Both the position numbers and the translations under genes were made by a program. The notes under the pieces were generated by a model. The model did no database searches and was not told where the DNA came from. It was given only the letters and a program-made list of their open reading frames with translations. Shown piece by piece: positions 42,410 through 50,823 of a DNA stretch of 64,000 bases. The stretch comes from Paenibacillus spongiae (GTDB taxonomy: Bacteria > Bacillota > Bacilli > Paenibacillales > Paenibacillaceae): assembly GCF_024734895.1 (NCBI RefSeq), contig NZ_CP091430.1, forward strand, positions 4,420,501 to 4,484,500. Reading direction: 5' to 3'. Positions within the stretch are counted from its first letter, which is position 1. Each line of letters starts with the position of its first letter.

Positions 42410-43318
42410 CTAATCATAGCTGAGCATGAAATGACATTCCGGCATCGCTGCTTTCAAATCCGCAATTACGTCATCGCTCAAATCGAGGTCGATTAACTCC
42501 AGATGGCGCAAGGACTTGAGCTGCTTCACGACGTTGACGTCCTTCAGATTAGGATTCGACGATAAGGTAAGATGTCTCAGCCCCTGCATCGATTCCAAGA
42601 CGCTAATATCCGAGATATCATTCTCGGCAAGCGTAAGGTAGATCAGATTGGTCAGCTTCGCAAGCGGCGCGATATCGCGGATGCGATTCGTGTGCGCGTC
42701 CAGGTAGGTCATCTCCACGCAATCCTTGATCGGCGTTAAATCCGATACCTCGTTTGCGTTGATTGCGATCCCTTTGATATGCGGCAAGTCCTTGAATACG
42801 CTAATCTCACGCAGCTTGGAGTGATAGAAATAGACCTTGTGCAGCTTCTTCAATCCCCGCAGCGGCGATAGATCGCTAATTTCAGATACATACAACCACG
42901 CGTTCTCCAGATTGTGCAGGGCATGTAACGGCGAAATATCCGATATCCCGCAATCGACAAAGCTGATATCCCGCAGATTTACAAGTCCGGTTATAAACTC
43001 CAGGCCGGAGAACGTATTTTTGCGCGCGGGCTTCATGTCTTCCGGCAGAAACGGATCATTCGAGACAAAAAGTCTTTCAAGGCGTACGAGCGAACGCAGC
43101 GGAGATAGATCGGTCAGCCAATTGTCCTGCAATTCGAGATCGACCAGGTTATGAAATTTGGCAAGATCGCCGATCTCTTCGAGCTCCCTATTATTCAGCT
43201 TTAAATGGGTGATGGATAACAAATCCGAATCCGTTAGCTCTCCCGTTTCTTTGCCCAGCTGCTTCCTTACTTCTGCCTCTATGATTCCGTTGTTCACCGT
43301 CAGAGCGCCCCTGTCCAT
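42410..43318 (-). CDS. Leucine-rich-repeat protein of internalin type, no signal peptide
   Basis: A 302-residue protein with at least nine 22-residue LRRs, for example LVDLELQDNWLTDLSPLRSL, LENAWLYVSEISDLSPLRGL and LIYLTLAENDISDISVLESM. The D-[IL]-[ST]-P-L spacing is that of internalins. The N-terminal 45 residues (EAEVRKQLGKETGELTDSDL) form the usual helical cap. There is no secretion signal, LPxTG or SLH, so the protein is probably cytoplasmic and a protein-binding scaffold. It is 52 bases downstream of the sialidase-like gene, separated by a palindromic direct repeat. Confidence 0.85.
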   Translation of the reverse strand: MDRGALTVNNGIIEAEVRKQLGKETGELTDSDLLSITHLKLNNRELEEIGDLAKFHNLVDLELQDNWLTDLSPLRSLVRLERLFVSNDPFLPEDMKPARKNTFSGLEFITGLVNLRDISFVDCGISDISPLHALHNLENAWLYVSEISDLSPLRGLKKLHKVYFYHSKLREISVFKDLPHIKGIAINANEVSDLTPIKDCVEMTYLDAHTNRIRDIAPLAKLTNLIYLTLAENDISDISVLESMQGLRHLTLSSNPNLKDVNVVKQLKSLRHLELIDLDLSDDVIADLKAAMPECHFMLSYD

Positions 43319-43340
43319 GTTATCGATTCATACTTGATCT

Positions 43341-43358
43341 AACGTTAACAACGTTAAC
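43341..43358. repeat. Two adjacent copies of AACGTTAAC
   Basis: Perfect 9-base direct repeats lie between the sialidase-like stop and the LRR start. Each contains the palindromes AACGTT and GTTAAC, so the 18 bases can bind a dimeric regulator or form alternative pairings. Confidence 0.6.
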
Positions 43359-43370
43359 TCATCTTATTGT

Positions 43371-44324
43371 CTACCTGCAGTCGATCTCCCAGAAGACAAT
43401 CCGTTCACGCTTCCACGTATATGTGATGAGCAGTTTACCGTCCCTCTTAATGATAGCCGGATAAGAATACTCGCCGGGCTCATTCTCCAATACAAACCAT
43501 TCGCGCCAGGTGGCTCCGTCATCCTCGGACAGGCTGACGACGAGCGGCGTTCGAAGCCTCGAATCGCTTATCGGATTATGGACCAGCGCCAGCTTGCCTT
43601 CACCCAGCTTCACGAGATCGATGCCGCTGTTATTATTGGGCAGATCCGTTGCGTAGGCTTCGCTCCAGGTCGCGCCGGTATCCGCTGAATCGCTCCGGTA
43701 GATCGATCCCGCTGTACTGCGGAGCAGCATATGGATCTGTCCCGCCTCAGACTCCCACATAGCAGGTTGAATGACCCCTTTGCCTCGCAGTCCTTCACGG
43801 TTCAGCGGTACGATTTCGCTCATGGTCCAGCTCTGCCCTTGATCGCGGCTGATATCGACGAAGGCGTCCCAGACCTCTGACTCCAGCGAGGCCGGAGCAA
43901 GCCACGTTCCGTTTTGCGAAATGATCGGCTTGTTGCGGACCGGACCTCTGCCGCCCTCGTCCCCTTCCACAAGCGCGTACGGCTCACCCCAAGAAGCGCC
44001 TTCGTCCCGCGATTCGATCACACGGGTGTACCACCTCGGAATCGTATGGCCTACTTTATAGTATAAATAAAGGATGCCATTGTCGCCTTGGAACAACACC
44101 GGATTCCAGTGGGCGATACCGGGTTCCCCGGCAATCCGTTCCGGAGCCGACCAGTGCCCGTCCATTCGGCGCGAGCACCAGATGTCGACATCGGATTCTC
44201 CTTCATCGGTTCCGCCGAACCATGCCGCCAGAATCGAGCCGTCCGCAAGCGCGACCAGCGTGGAAGCATGACAGCTGGCGAAAGGACGGGAGTCTTCAAA
44301 TAGATATTGTTTCACTGCCGTCAT
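43371..44324 (-). CDS. Sialidase-superfamily (BNR) six-bladed beta-propeller hydrolase
   Basis: A 317-residue protein without signal peptide. Asp-box-like blades are visible in SRDEGASWGEPYALV, SRDQGQSWTMSEIVP and SEDDGATWREWFVLE; others are degenerate. FASCHASTLVALADGSILAA and EGESDVDIWCSRRMDG begin the propeller; GRGPVRNKPIISQNGTWLAP carries an Arg-Asn-Lys-Pro loop typical of the exo-alpha-sialidase-like group. It belongs to BNR_2 proteins that often sit in sugar-catabolic clusters and need not act on sialic acid. Being intracellular, it would act on an imported glycoside. It overlaps the upstream isomerase-like gene by four bases. Confidence 0.82.
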   Translation of the reverse strand: MTAVKQYLFEDSRPFASCHASTLVALADGSILAAWFGGTDEGESDVDIWCSRRMDGHWSAPERIAGEPGIAHWNPVLFQGDNGILYLYYKVGHTIPRWYTRVIESRDEGASWGEPYALVEGDEGGRGPVRNKPIISQNGTWLAPASLESEVWDAFVDISRDQGQSWTMSEIVPLNREGLRGKGVIQPAMWESEAGQIHMLLRSTAGSIYRSDSADTGATWSEAYATDLPNNNSGIDLVKLGEGKLALVHNPISDSRLRTPLVVSLSEDDGATWREWFVLENEPGEYSYPAIIKRDGKLLITYTWKRERIVFWEIDCR

Positions 44325-45358
44325 CGGCGTGACTCACCCATTAAATGGTCGAGCACGTAGGCATCCAAGCCTTCGTAATCCCGCGCTTCGACAAATGCCC
44401 GCTCCTTCTCTCTGTCATACGTCCGCACTTTGTCCGCCAGACGAAGGAACGTCTTCTTGCTGTTCTCCAGATGCTTGAACGATATCTCTTGAGGCTGGGT
44501 ACGCATGACCTTTACATCGAGGCCGATAAATTCCCCGTTCTTGCCGTAATCGTTATCGACGAGCACGCGCACTTGGTTGAACGCTCTGCGCAGATTGTCC
44601 GACCCGAAAGCTTTATCCTGGTCATACTTCAAGCCGTTCTGATCGTTCAGATGAACGCTCCAAAGCTTATTCAGCGCGAGCGCATATCCCATCTCGTCAG
44701 AAGGGTCCAGTCCGGCCAATATGCAGTGCGCGGATTCGATCAGTCCGCCGACACGGTTTGGATCGATCGTGGAATATGCCAATGACAGCGCATGTCCGAT
44801 TGTCGGGATATAGGCATGATCCATCGGCTCGTTCGGCTTCGGCTCGATCAGAATTCGAATGGCGGGATCATACTCCAGCATCTGATTGATCGCATCGATC
44901 AGATAGTGAACGGAAGCGGCCGGATTCTTGGCTTCGCGGATATAGGTTCCCTCTCTTGCCAGCCAGAGCACAAGCCTGTCTGTTCCCATCTCCCTGGCGA
45001 TGTCGATCGTCTGCTTCGACCGGTCGATGGCATACGCGCGTTCCTGCGCATTGTTGGAGGTGTATCCCCCGTCGATCCCTTTGCTGTTATCCCACAGCCT
45101 TGGTGCCAGAATTTCCGCTACAAGTCCATGCTCATCCAGCATACGCCTCATAGCGGCAGCTTCCTTGACGACTTCCGCATGCGATTTTCCATCGATATCG
45201 GGGACGACATCGTCGTCATGGAATTGAACACCTTCGAATCCGAGCTCGCGATATACGGCCAGCTTTTGCTGAAACGAATAAGAGGACCTGACGGGAGCTC
45301 CGAAAGGGTCGCTCCCTTCGTGAATATTCCAGGGTCCGAATGAGAATCGAAACGTCAT
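44321..45358 (-). CDS. Xylose-isomerase-like TIM-barrel sugar isomerase/epimerase
   Basis: A 345-residue protein. ATG at 45358 follows AAAGGAGAGG by seven bases; the longer frame is unsupported. FRFSFGPWNIHEGSDPFG, GVQFHDDDVVPD (His-Asp active-site pair), DRLVLWLAREGTY, RILIEPKPNEPMDH (metal Glu and Lys), LIESAHCILAGLDP and LWSVHLNDQNGLKYDQDKAFG (metal His/Asp) match the class II xylose-isomerase superfamily, with the EPKPNEP motif of true xylose isomerases. With the flanking dehydrogenase and aminotransferase it may isomerise a keto- or amino-sugar rather than xylose itself. It ends four bases into the sialidase-like gene. Confidence 0.85.
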   Translation of the reverse strand: MTFRFSFGPWNIHEGSDPFGAPVRSSYSFQQKLAVYRELGFEGVQFHDDDVVPDIDGKSHAEVVKEAAAMRRMLDEHGLVAEILAPRLWDNSKGIDGGYTSNNAQERAYAIDRSKQTIDIAREMGTDRLVLWLAREGTYIREAKNPAASVHYLIDAINQMLEYDPAIRILIEPKPNEPMDHAYIPTIGHALSLAYSTIDPNRVGGLIESAHCILAGLDPSDEMGYALALNKLWSVHLNDQNGLKYDQDKAFGSDNLRRAFNQVRVLVDNDYGKNGEFIGLDVKVMRTQPQEISFKHLENSKKTFLRLADKVRTYDREKERAFVEARDYEGLDAYVLDHLMGESRR

Positions 45359-45360
45359 CG

Positions 45361-46536
45361 TTATACCTCTCCTTTGGATGGGATTGGAACCCATTGTCTG
45401 GTTTCCGAGGAACGCTCTACGGCATCCAATATGAGCTGGTTGCGGTAGCCGTCTTCGAAATTCGGCATCGTGCTCTTGTTCTGGGCAATGCCACCCATCA
45501 ACTCATGCAGCAGATTAATGAACGTATGCTCGTAACCGATGATATGGCCTGCCGGCCAGTAAGCCCCGGTAAAGGGATGAATTTCTTCGGTGCAATTAAT
45601 CGTGCGGAAGCCTTGAAGCCCCTTCTCGTCCTCTTCCATATACACCGACAGGTTGTTCATATTCTCCATATCCCAGCGTACAGAGCCCTTCGATCCGTTG
45701 ATCTCGAACCGGTTGCCGTTGCGGTTGCCCTTGGCGAACCGCGATGCTTCGAAGACGCCCATCGCGCCGCCTTCAAAGCGGGCAAGAAACGCCACAGCAT
45801 CATCGACATCCACCTCGCCCATGCGGTCGCCTTGTACTTGAGCGTTCAGCCCGCCGCTCATCTCTCCGAGCGGACGCTGCTTAATGAATGTATTCATCAT
45901 GCCGCTCACTTCCGATATTTCACCGACGAGATACCGGGCCAGATCGATCGAATGGGCCATCAGATCGCCGTGAGTTCCCGAGCCGCACACTTCTTTGCGA
46001 AGCCGCCAAACGAGCGGGAAATTGGGATCCATGATCCAGTCCTGCAAATAGTTCGCGCGTATATGATAAATCGTTCCGAGCCTTCCATCGTCAATGAGCT
46101 GCTTGATATAGCGGATGGCCGGCACGAAGCGATAGTTGTGGCAGATCATGTGAACGACACCGGCTTTATTAACCGCGTCGAGCATCCGGCCGGCTTGTTC
46201 GACGTTCATCGCAAGCGGCTTCTCGCACAGAATATGCTTGCCCGCTTCTGCTGCGGCGATGGCAATCTCCACGTGAGCATTGTTAGGCGTGCATATATCG
46301 ATCATATCGATGTCGTCCCGTTCGATAAGCCGGCGCCAATCCGTCTCATATGACGCCCATCCCATTTTTTCCGCGGCGCCGCGGACGCCTTCCTGGTCGC
46401 GGCCTGCGATCGCCTGCATGACAGGCTCTGCTTCGGGATCAAAATAGAAGGGGAGATCTCGATAGGCATGGCTGTGGGCTTTCCCCATAAACTTATAACC
46501 GATCATACCGACACGTATCTTACGTTTGGCTGTCAT
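45361..46536 (-). CDS. Gfo/Idh/MocA-family sugar dehydrogenase
   Basis: A 391-residue protein. ATG at 46536 follows AAGGAGCG; the longer frame is rejected. KRKIRVGMIGYKFMGKAHSH has the NAD-binding G-x-x-G-x-x-G variant GYKFMGKAHS. IDICTPNNAHVEIAIAAAEA and HILCEKPLAMNVEQA carry the conserved E-K-P lysine; HMICHNYRFVPAIRYIKQLI and GSGTHGDLMAHSIDLARYLV contain the catalytic Asp/His positions (HSIDLAR). Enzymes of this group oxidise a sugar hydroxyl to a ketone with NAD. The gene starts the tight part of the operon: it ends two bases before the isomerase-like gene begins. Confidence 0.9.
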   Translation of the reverse strand: MTAKRKIRVGMIGYKFMGKAHSHAYRDLPFYFDPEAEPVMQAIAGRDQEGVRGAAEKMGWASYETDWRRLIERDDIDMIDICTPNNAHVEIAIAAAEAGKHILCEKPLAMNVEQAGRMLDAVNKAGVVHMICHNYRFVPAIRYIKQLIDDGRLGTIYHIRANYLQDWIMDPNFPLVWRLRKEVCGSGTHGDLMAHSIDLARYLVGEISEVSGMMNTFIKQRPLGEMSGGLNAQVQGDRMGEVDVDDAVAFLARFEGGAMGVFEASRFAKGNRNGNRFEINGSKGSVRWDMENMNNLSVYMEEDEKGLQGFRTINCTEEIHPFTGAYWPAGHIIGYEHTFINLLHELMGGIAQNKSTMPNFEDGYRNQLILDAVERSSETRQWVPIPSKGEV

Positions 46537-46682
46537 TTGATCACGCTCCTTAAAAGTTTTGTCACCTTCGACCGCTAGGTCGTGGCAAAACTTGCTCTGT
46601 GTGCAGTAACCAAGGTTGTGTCTTCCAATGACTGATCTTGTAATATGAAATGAGAGAAAGGCCAATTAATGGATCGCTTTAT

Positions 46683-47939
46683 TCATAGCGAGCCCGCTGT
46701 TTTGCAGATAGCACGTATGACATCGTCGCAATCATCATCCGTCATATGTTGATGAAGCCCGATGGAAATCGCTCTGCTCAGCAAATCCAGCGTAACGGGA
46801 CACATATCCCTTGAATACTGAACATTGCCTTTGTAACTCTGACAGTTCCAAGGCGTATCGTTCTCGGAGGCTCCTCTTTTCTCCATCACATACGTCCAGT
46901 TCTTATAGATGTGACGATCCGCAAATCCGTTATTATTGATCGTCCCATTCGGAATGCCTTCTCGGGACAGCTGCTTCGAAAAGGCTTGCGACTGCTCCGC
47001 AGTCGGCAAATAGAAGACTAGACTGTAAGAGACGTCGCCCTTCGGATCGGGAATCGTCTGCAGCCGTATCCCTTCCAAATGGCCGATGCCGGCCGTTATG
47101 ACGGATTTGATATGCTGAAGCTTTGCTATAATGGCATGAATCCGTTCCGATTGCGCGAGCGCAAGCGCTGCATTGATCTCGCTTAGCCGGTAGTTTTCTC
47201 CGGGGAACGGCGGCTCCTGAATGCCGCCATTCATATCCCAATAGACGAATGCGGAATCGTGATAAATATTGGCCCTGGCGTACGTCTTCTCATCATTGGT
47301 CAGAAGCATGCCGCCCTCGCCGGCCGTTATCAGCTTATATTGCTGAAAGCTGAAGCAGCCTGCCTGACCGAAGGAGCCCAGCGGCCTTCCTTGGTAGGAA
47401 CCTCCATTCGCCTGTGCGACATCCTCGATGACAATGAGGTTATGCCTGCTAGCGACATCCAAGATGGCATCCATCCGGCATGGAACGCCGCGCATATGAA
47501 CCGGAATAACCGCTTTGGTATGCGAGGTGATGGCCGCTTCGAACGCTTGTGCATCCATCGTCAACGAATCGTCCACTTCCACAATAACCGGAACGGCACG
47601 GGCTGTGAGCACGGCCGCCGCCGTAGCAATATACGTGTAAGCGGGGACGATGACTTCATCTCCCGGCCCGATACCGGCACCGATCAGCGCGGCGACAAGC
47701 GCCGATGTTCCGGAATTGACGGCGAGCGCATATTGCGTGCCGACTGTTTCGCGATACAGCTTTTCCAGCCGGTAACACTCCGACTGCTCTTTATCCCCGC
47801 CATAATAACGGAACACCCGCTTCTTCTCCAATACCTGAAGAACAAGCTCCTTCTCGCGCTCCCCAAACTCCTCCGTGCTCAGCATTCCGAAATCCCATGG
47901 CTTCGTTCGAACGGGTTGGAAGGTGCTGTCCGTGCTCAT
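46683..47939 (-). CDS. DegT/DnrJ/EryC1/StrS-family sugar aminotransferase
   Basis: About 418 residues from ATG 47939, with GGGGG eight bases upstream. ALAVNSGTSALVAALIGAGI, DEVIVPAYTYIATAAAVLTA, HNLIVIEDVAQANGGSYQGR (Asp of the PLP pyridine) and GCFSFQQYKLITAGEGGMLL (catalytic Lys in QQYK) are the family blocks; FPGENYRLSEINAALALAQ follows. These PLP enzymes interconvert keto- and amino-sugars or make aminocyclitols. Next to a Gfo/Idh dehydrogenase it recalls the oxidise-then-transaminate pairs of kanosamine and aminosugar metabolism, here possibly in the degradative direction. Confidence 0.9.
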   Translation of the reverse strand: MSTDSTFQPVRTKPWDFGMLSTEEFGEREKELVLQVLEKKRVFRYYGGDKEQSECYRLEKLYRETVGTQYALAVNSGTSALVAALIGAGIGPGDEVIVPAYTYIATAAAVLTARAVPVIVEVDDSLTMDAQAFEAAITSHTKAVIPVHMRGVPCRMDAILDVASRHNLIVIEDVAQANGGSYQGRPLGSFGQAGCFSFQQYKLITAGEGGMLLTNDEKTYARANIYHDSAFVYWDMNGGIQEPPFPGENYRLSEINAALALAQSERIHAIIAKLQHIKSVITAGIGHLEGIRLQTIPDPKGDVSYSLVFYLPTAEQSQAFSKQLSREGIPNGTINNNGFADRHIYKNWTYVMEKRGASENDTPWNCQSYKGNVQYSRDMCPVTLDLLSRAISIGLHQHMTDDDCDDVIRAICKTAGSL

Positions 47940-48025
47940 TTTGTAAGCCCCCAATCGCCCAGGCAAGTCAACGTGCTTGCCATGCTTGCTCCTACGTTGA
48001 TCATATTTATTCTCCCGTCCCGATA

Positions 48026-49207
48026 TTATGTTAGCTCTTGAAGGAATTGCTTGGCCGCCTGAACGAAGATGCCGCTAGCCTCTTCGCTATAAGGTGTCGT
48101 ATTCATCTCGTAACCGCCCAGTCCATCCCGGTATGCGCTGCTTGTAGGCAGATAGCCGCAGTAGCCGTTTGCTACCGCGGAGAACCACGTCGATGGGAAA
48201 GGGGACTCGGCTTGAAGAATATTCACATAGCCGTTGAACACTTCACAGGACACGGAGAGAATGACCAGGTCGCCGATCCGGTTCCCGTGCAATACGACGG
48301 GGATAGAGGGCAGGAAGTATCCTTTGCGTGTCGGCAGCTCCACTGTGCGTTCCAAGCTGTACAGCGGCATCCCGCCGACCGGTACCGACTGCTTAACCGC
48401 TTCCATTATCTGCTGGAATAGCTCATGAGCTATGCGCTTCACCCAAGGATAGGTGTCCGACTCCTCATTGCGGTAATGACCGTAAGGTCCGACATCGCCC
48501 AGAAAACCCTGAATAAACAACGCAGTAAATCCATGCCCTTCGCGCTCTTCCCATTCACTCATGGCCAATCCTACGAATTCGGAGGAAACCCGGTTGAGCG
48601 GATTTGTCAGCAGCGTAGGATGAACGGCGCAATTGACAAGAGCTCCGATCAGCTTGCCTTCTTCATCCTCAAATACGGCTACGTTCAATGCCCTGTCGAC
48701 CGGAAGCTCCTCATTATGCTGAAGATGCGGCCGGCGATTGACAGCGATCATATTGCTTCCCGATGCCGCACGAATACGAACCGGCTGCAGATGGCTCGCC
48801 GCCTCGGAGATGGCTTGCGCAATCCTTGCGGTATACTTCGCCCCAAAATGCTCCGGCGCGCTGTGCGTATGCGTGGCATGTACGGAAACCGACTCCTCCT
48901 GAACTCCAGCTGATTCCGCCCATTGCCGGCGGGTTCCCACTGGGAAGGTCTGCAGCAGATGACGATATGTCCCCACTTTCCCCCCAGGATCGGATGCTTG
49001 GAAGGTCTGCTCATTCGTCAGGCAGCAATCGACGCTTACGATAACCTTGCGGCTCCCTCCGTTTTCCAGGACGATTACGCGGGCGTATAAATCGTCGAGG
49101 ATGTCCGATTCGGATTCAGCAATATGGACGTTCGGGTCATACCCCTGCAGAGGCGCGGGCTCCTCCGGCGTGATTCTCACCTTGCGAAAAGCGGCTTTCA
49201 ACATCAT
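48026..49207 (-). CDS. Neutral-ceramidase-like amidohydrolase
   Basis: A 393-residue cytoplasmic protein matching the N-terminal metal domain of neutral/alkaline non-lysosomal ceramidases. MLKAAFRKVRITPEEPAPLQ (the A-G-x-x-x-x-x-I-T-P-type start) is followed by KVIVSVDCCLTNEQ, ESVSVHATHTHSAPEHFGAK (zinc-binding His pair), NCAVHPTLLTNPLNRVSSEF and FIQGFLGDVGPYG. Bona fide ceramidases cut N-acyl amides and are secreted and twice as long; this short, leaderless type is common in bacterial carbohydrate clusters and is probably an amidase or hydrolase of unknown substrate. It is the first gene of the operon running to 43371, behind a good sigma-A promoter. Confidence 0.75.
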   Translation of the reverse strand: MMLKAAFRKVRITPEEPAPLQGYDPNVHIAESESDILDDLYARVIVLENGGSRKVIVSVDCCLTNEQTFQASDPGGKVGTYRHLLQTFPVGTRRQWAESAGVQEESVSVHATHTHSAPEHFGAKYTARIAQAISEAASHLQPVRIRAASGSNMIAVNRRPHLQHNEELPVDRALNVAVFEDEEGKLIGALVNCAVHPTLLTNPLNRVSSEFVGLAMSEWEEREGHGFTALFIQGFLGDVGPYGHYRNEESDTYPWVKRIAHELFQQIMEAVKQSVPVGGMPLYSLERTVELPTRKGYFLPSIPVVLHGNRIGDLVILSVSCEVFNGYVNILQAESPFPSTWFSAVANGYCGYLPTSSAYRDGLGGYEMNTTPYSEEASGIFVQAAKQFLQELT

Positions 49208-49316
49208 TCGTTATGACTCACCTCATTTTCCGTCTCCCAATCATCAGGCAGAGTTTCGTACTCGCCCCAAGTGAAATAATTGCGGCTAATATGACTGTAT
49301 TTACTTTACGAGATGA

Positions 49317-49345
49317 ATTATATATTACGAATCTGCCGATGTAAA
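49317..49345 (-). promoter_or_regulatory. Sigma-A promoter of the ceramidase-like operon
   Basis: In minus-strand sense TTTACA (49345-49340), 17 bases, TATAAT (49322-49317). Leader to the ATG at 49207 is about 100 bases. It stands in the gap between the ROK gene and its target operon. Confidence 0.75.
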
Positions 49346-49391
49346 CCCTTTCTTATCCTAAAAAATCCAATGTTTTTCTGCAACATATAAC

Positions 49392-49417
49392 AAGCCCATC
49401 CGGAACCGGATGGGCTT
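49392..49417 (-). terminator. Terminator after the ROK regulator gene
   Basis: AAGCCCATCCG/CGGATGGGCTT stem with loop GAAC (plus-strand reading), 20 bases downstream of the ROK stop. Only weak T tracts follow. Confidence 0.7.
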
Positions 49418-49436
49418 ATTCGCTGCATTCAAATGG

Positions 49437-50588
49437 TTATGATCCTCTTACCTCCAGCCGTTCGATTTCTTCGGTCAAGCAGCGGCTTCCGGCCAGTGCC
49501 AACGCTCCCATTATGCCCTGCCGGTCATGAAACGAGCTTTTCGCAAGCTTCATCCCTACCGTTGCAAAGCGGTTGGCTCTGAGCAGAATCGTTCGCTTGA
49601 CCTCTTCGAATATGAGCGGAAAATGATCGAATACGGGGCCTCCGACGAAGACCATAGCCGGATTAAATAAGTTGATGACGTTGCTCAGCACGACTCCGAT
49701 CGATTTCCCGGCCGTAATGCATACATCCAGCGCATTCTTATTGTTCATGCCGTAAGCATCCAGCATTCGGGGACCGTCTCCCTGCTTATTGCGGTATTCC
49801 TCTTCGAGCATCGGATAGGTGACGGTGGTCTCCAGGCATCCGTAATTGCCGCATAAGCAGCGGTAGGTTTTATCGTCCACCGTTATATGCCCCAGCAGGC
49901 CGGCTACATTGTTGAAGCCCCGGAGAGGCTGACCGTTAATGAAGACGCCCGCTACCACGCCGAAAGCAATATGGACGACGATAAAATCCTCGATATCACG
50001 GGCTTTGCCTAGGATCTTCTCCCCGCAGGCCATCGCCCGCCCGCTCTCCTCGAGATAGACGGGGCAGCGGTACCGCCGCTCCATCTCATGCACGATATTC
50101 AGATTGTCCCAGCCGTTGCAGTTGGGTATATTCAAGATTCGGCTCCGCCCGGAATCCACGATCCCGGTAACGCCGATGCCGATTGCATCGATATGCGTCC
50201 GGCCGGATTCGTTCAAGAAGGCGTCGATCCGCATCATCAGCTCTTGAAGAACGTCCTCGCGTTCATCAAATTCCGTCATGAGATATTCATGTTCATGGCT
50301 TATTTCGAGATTATAGTCCGCCAGTGCCAGGCGAACGCGGTAACCACCGATGTCAATGCCCAGAAAATAAAATTTGTCCGGATTCGGATAGAGGAGCACT
50401 TCCTTCCTCCCCTGACCGCTGCCGATCCGGTTGCCTTCGACGATAAACCGCTGCTCGAGCAGCATTTTGCTTATTTTCGTAATGGACGCCTGAGACAGCC
50501 CGGTTTTGTCGGCCACTGTTTTTCTGGAGATGCCGCCGCTTTGTTGTATGGTTTGGAGAACAAGCAGTTCCGACGGGCTTAACTTCAT
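49437..50588 (-). CDS. ROK-family transcriptional regulator
   Basis: About 383 residues. Of three possible ATGs, that at 50588 lies nine bases after GAAAGG and was chosen. MKLSPSELLVLQTIQQSGGI, SRKTVADKTGLSQASITKIS is the winged helix. The sugar-kinase-like domain starts FYFLGIDIGGYRVRLALAD; FGVVAGVFINGQPLRGFNNV, GHITVDDKTYRCLCGNYGCL carries the zinc motif CxCGxxGCxE. It is probably a repressor released by a sugar or amino sugar (XylR/NagC type). It is located between the two halves of the catabolic locus with its own promoter and terminator, so it may control both. Confidence 0.9.
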   Translation of the reverse strand: MKLSPSELLVLQTIQQSGGISRKTVADKTGLSQASITKISKMLLEQRFIVEGNRIGSGQGRKEVLLYPNPDKFYFLGIDIGGYRVRLALADYNLEISHEHEYLMTEFDEREDVLQELMMRIDAFLNESGRTHIDAIGIGVTGIVDSGRSRILNIPNCNGWDNLNIVHEMERRYRCPVYLEESGRAMACGEKILGKARDIEDFIVVHIAFGVVAGVFINGQPLRGFNNVAGLLGHITVDDKTYRCLCGNYGCLETTVTYPMLEEEYRNKQGDGPRMLDAYGMNNKNALDVCITAGKSIGVVLSNVINLFNPAMVFVGGPVFDHFPLIFEEVKRTILLRANRFATVGMKLAKSSFHDRQGIMGALALAGSRCLTEEIERLEVRGS

Positions 50589-50667
50589 TCCTTTCATCCT
50601 TTCTAACGAGTGGGGCAGGAAGAACATTCCGCCTGTCCGGCGGTTGTTCGTTTCAATCGTTCTCCCT

Positions 50668-50696
50668 AGTATAGCAGATATAATTCAGTGAGTAAA
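50668..50696 (-). promoter_or_regulatory. Promoter of the ROK gene with overlapping dyad
   Basis: In minus-strand sense TTTACT (50696-50691), 17 bases, TATACT (50673-50668). The interrupted dyad TAATT-N9-AATTA (50681-50699) overlaps the -35 and could be an autoregulatory operator. Confidence 0.6.
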
Positions 50697-50761
50697 TTAA
50701 TTAGATGACCCCGGCCATCCAAACGGGCATTTCTTACACCAGCTTAGCGGTGGCCGCAAGC

Positions 50762-50802
50762 AAAAAAGACAGGCCTCTTCCGCAATCGGAAGGGTCTGCC
50801 TT
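50762..50802 (-). terminator. Terminator of the aminotransferase-dehydratase-deacylase operon
   Basis: In minus-strand sense GGCAGACCCTTCCG-ATTG-CGGAAGAGGCCTGTC, followed by T6, lies just after the M20 stop. Confidence 0.75.
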
Positions 50803-50823
50803 CAATGCAACATCACTGGACGA

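Noticed and set aside
43371..44324. True sialic-acid catabolic (nan) locus
   Set aside because: No nanA/nanE/nanK-like genes accompany the sialidase-like gene, and the gene has no export signal; the BNR fold alone does not prove sialidase activity.
45340..46353. 337-residue plus-strand open frame
   Set aside because: Shadow of the Gfo/Idh dehydrogenase on the other strand; composition (His/Arg/Ile-rich) is typical of antisense frames in GC-rich genes.
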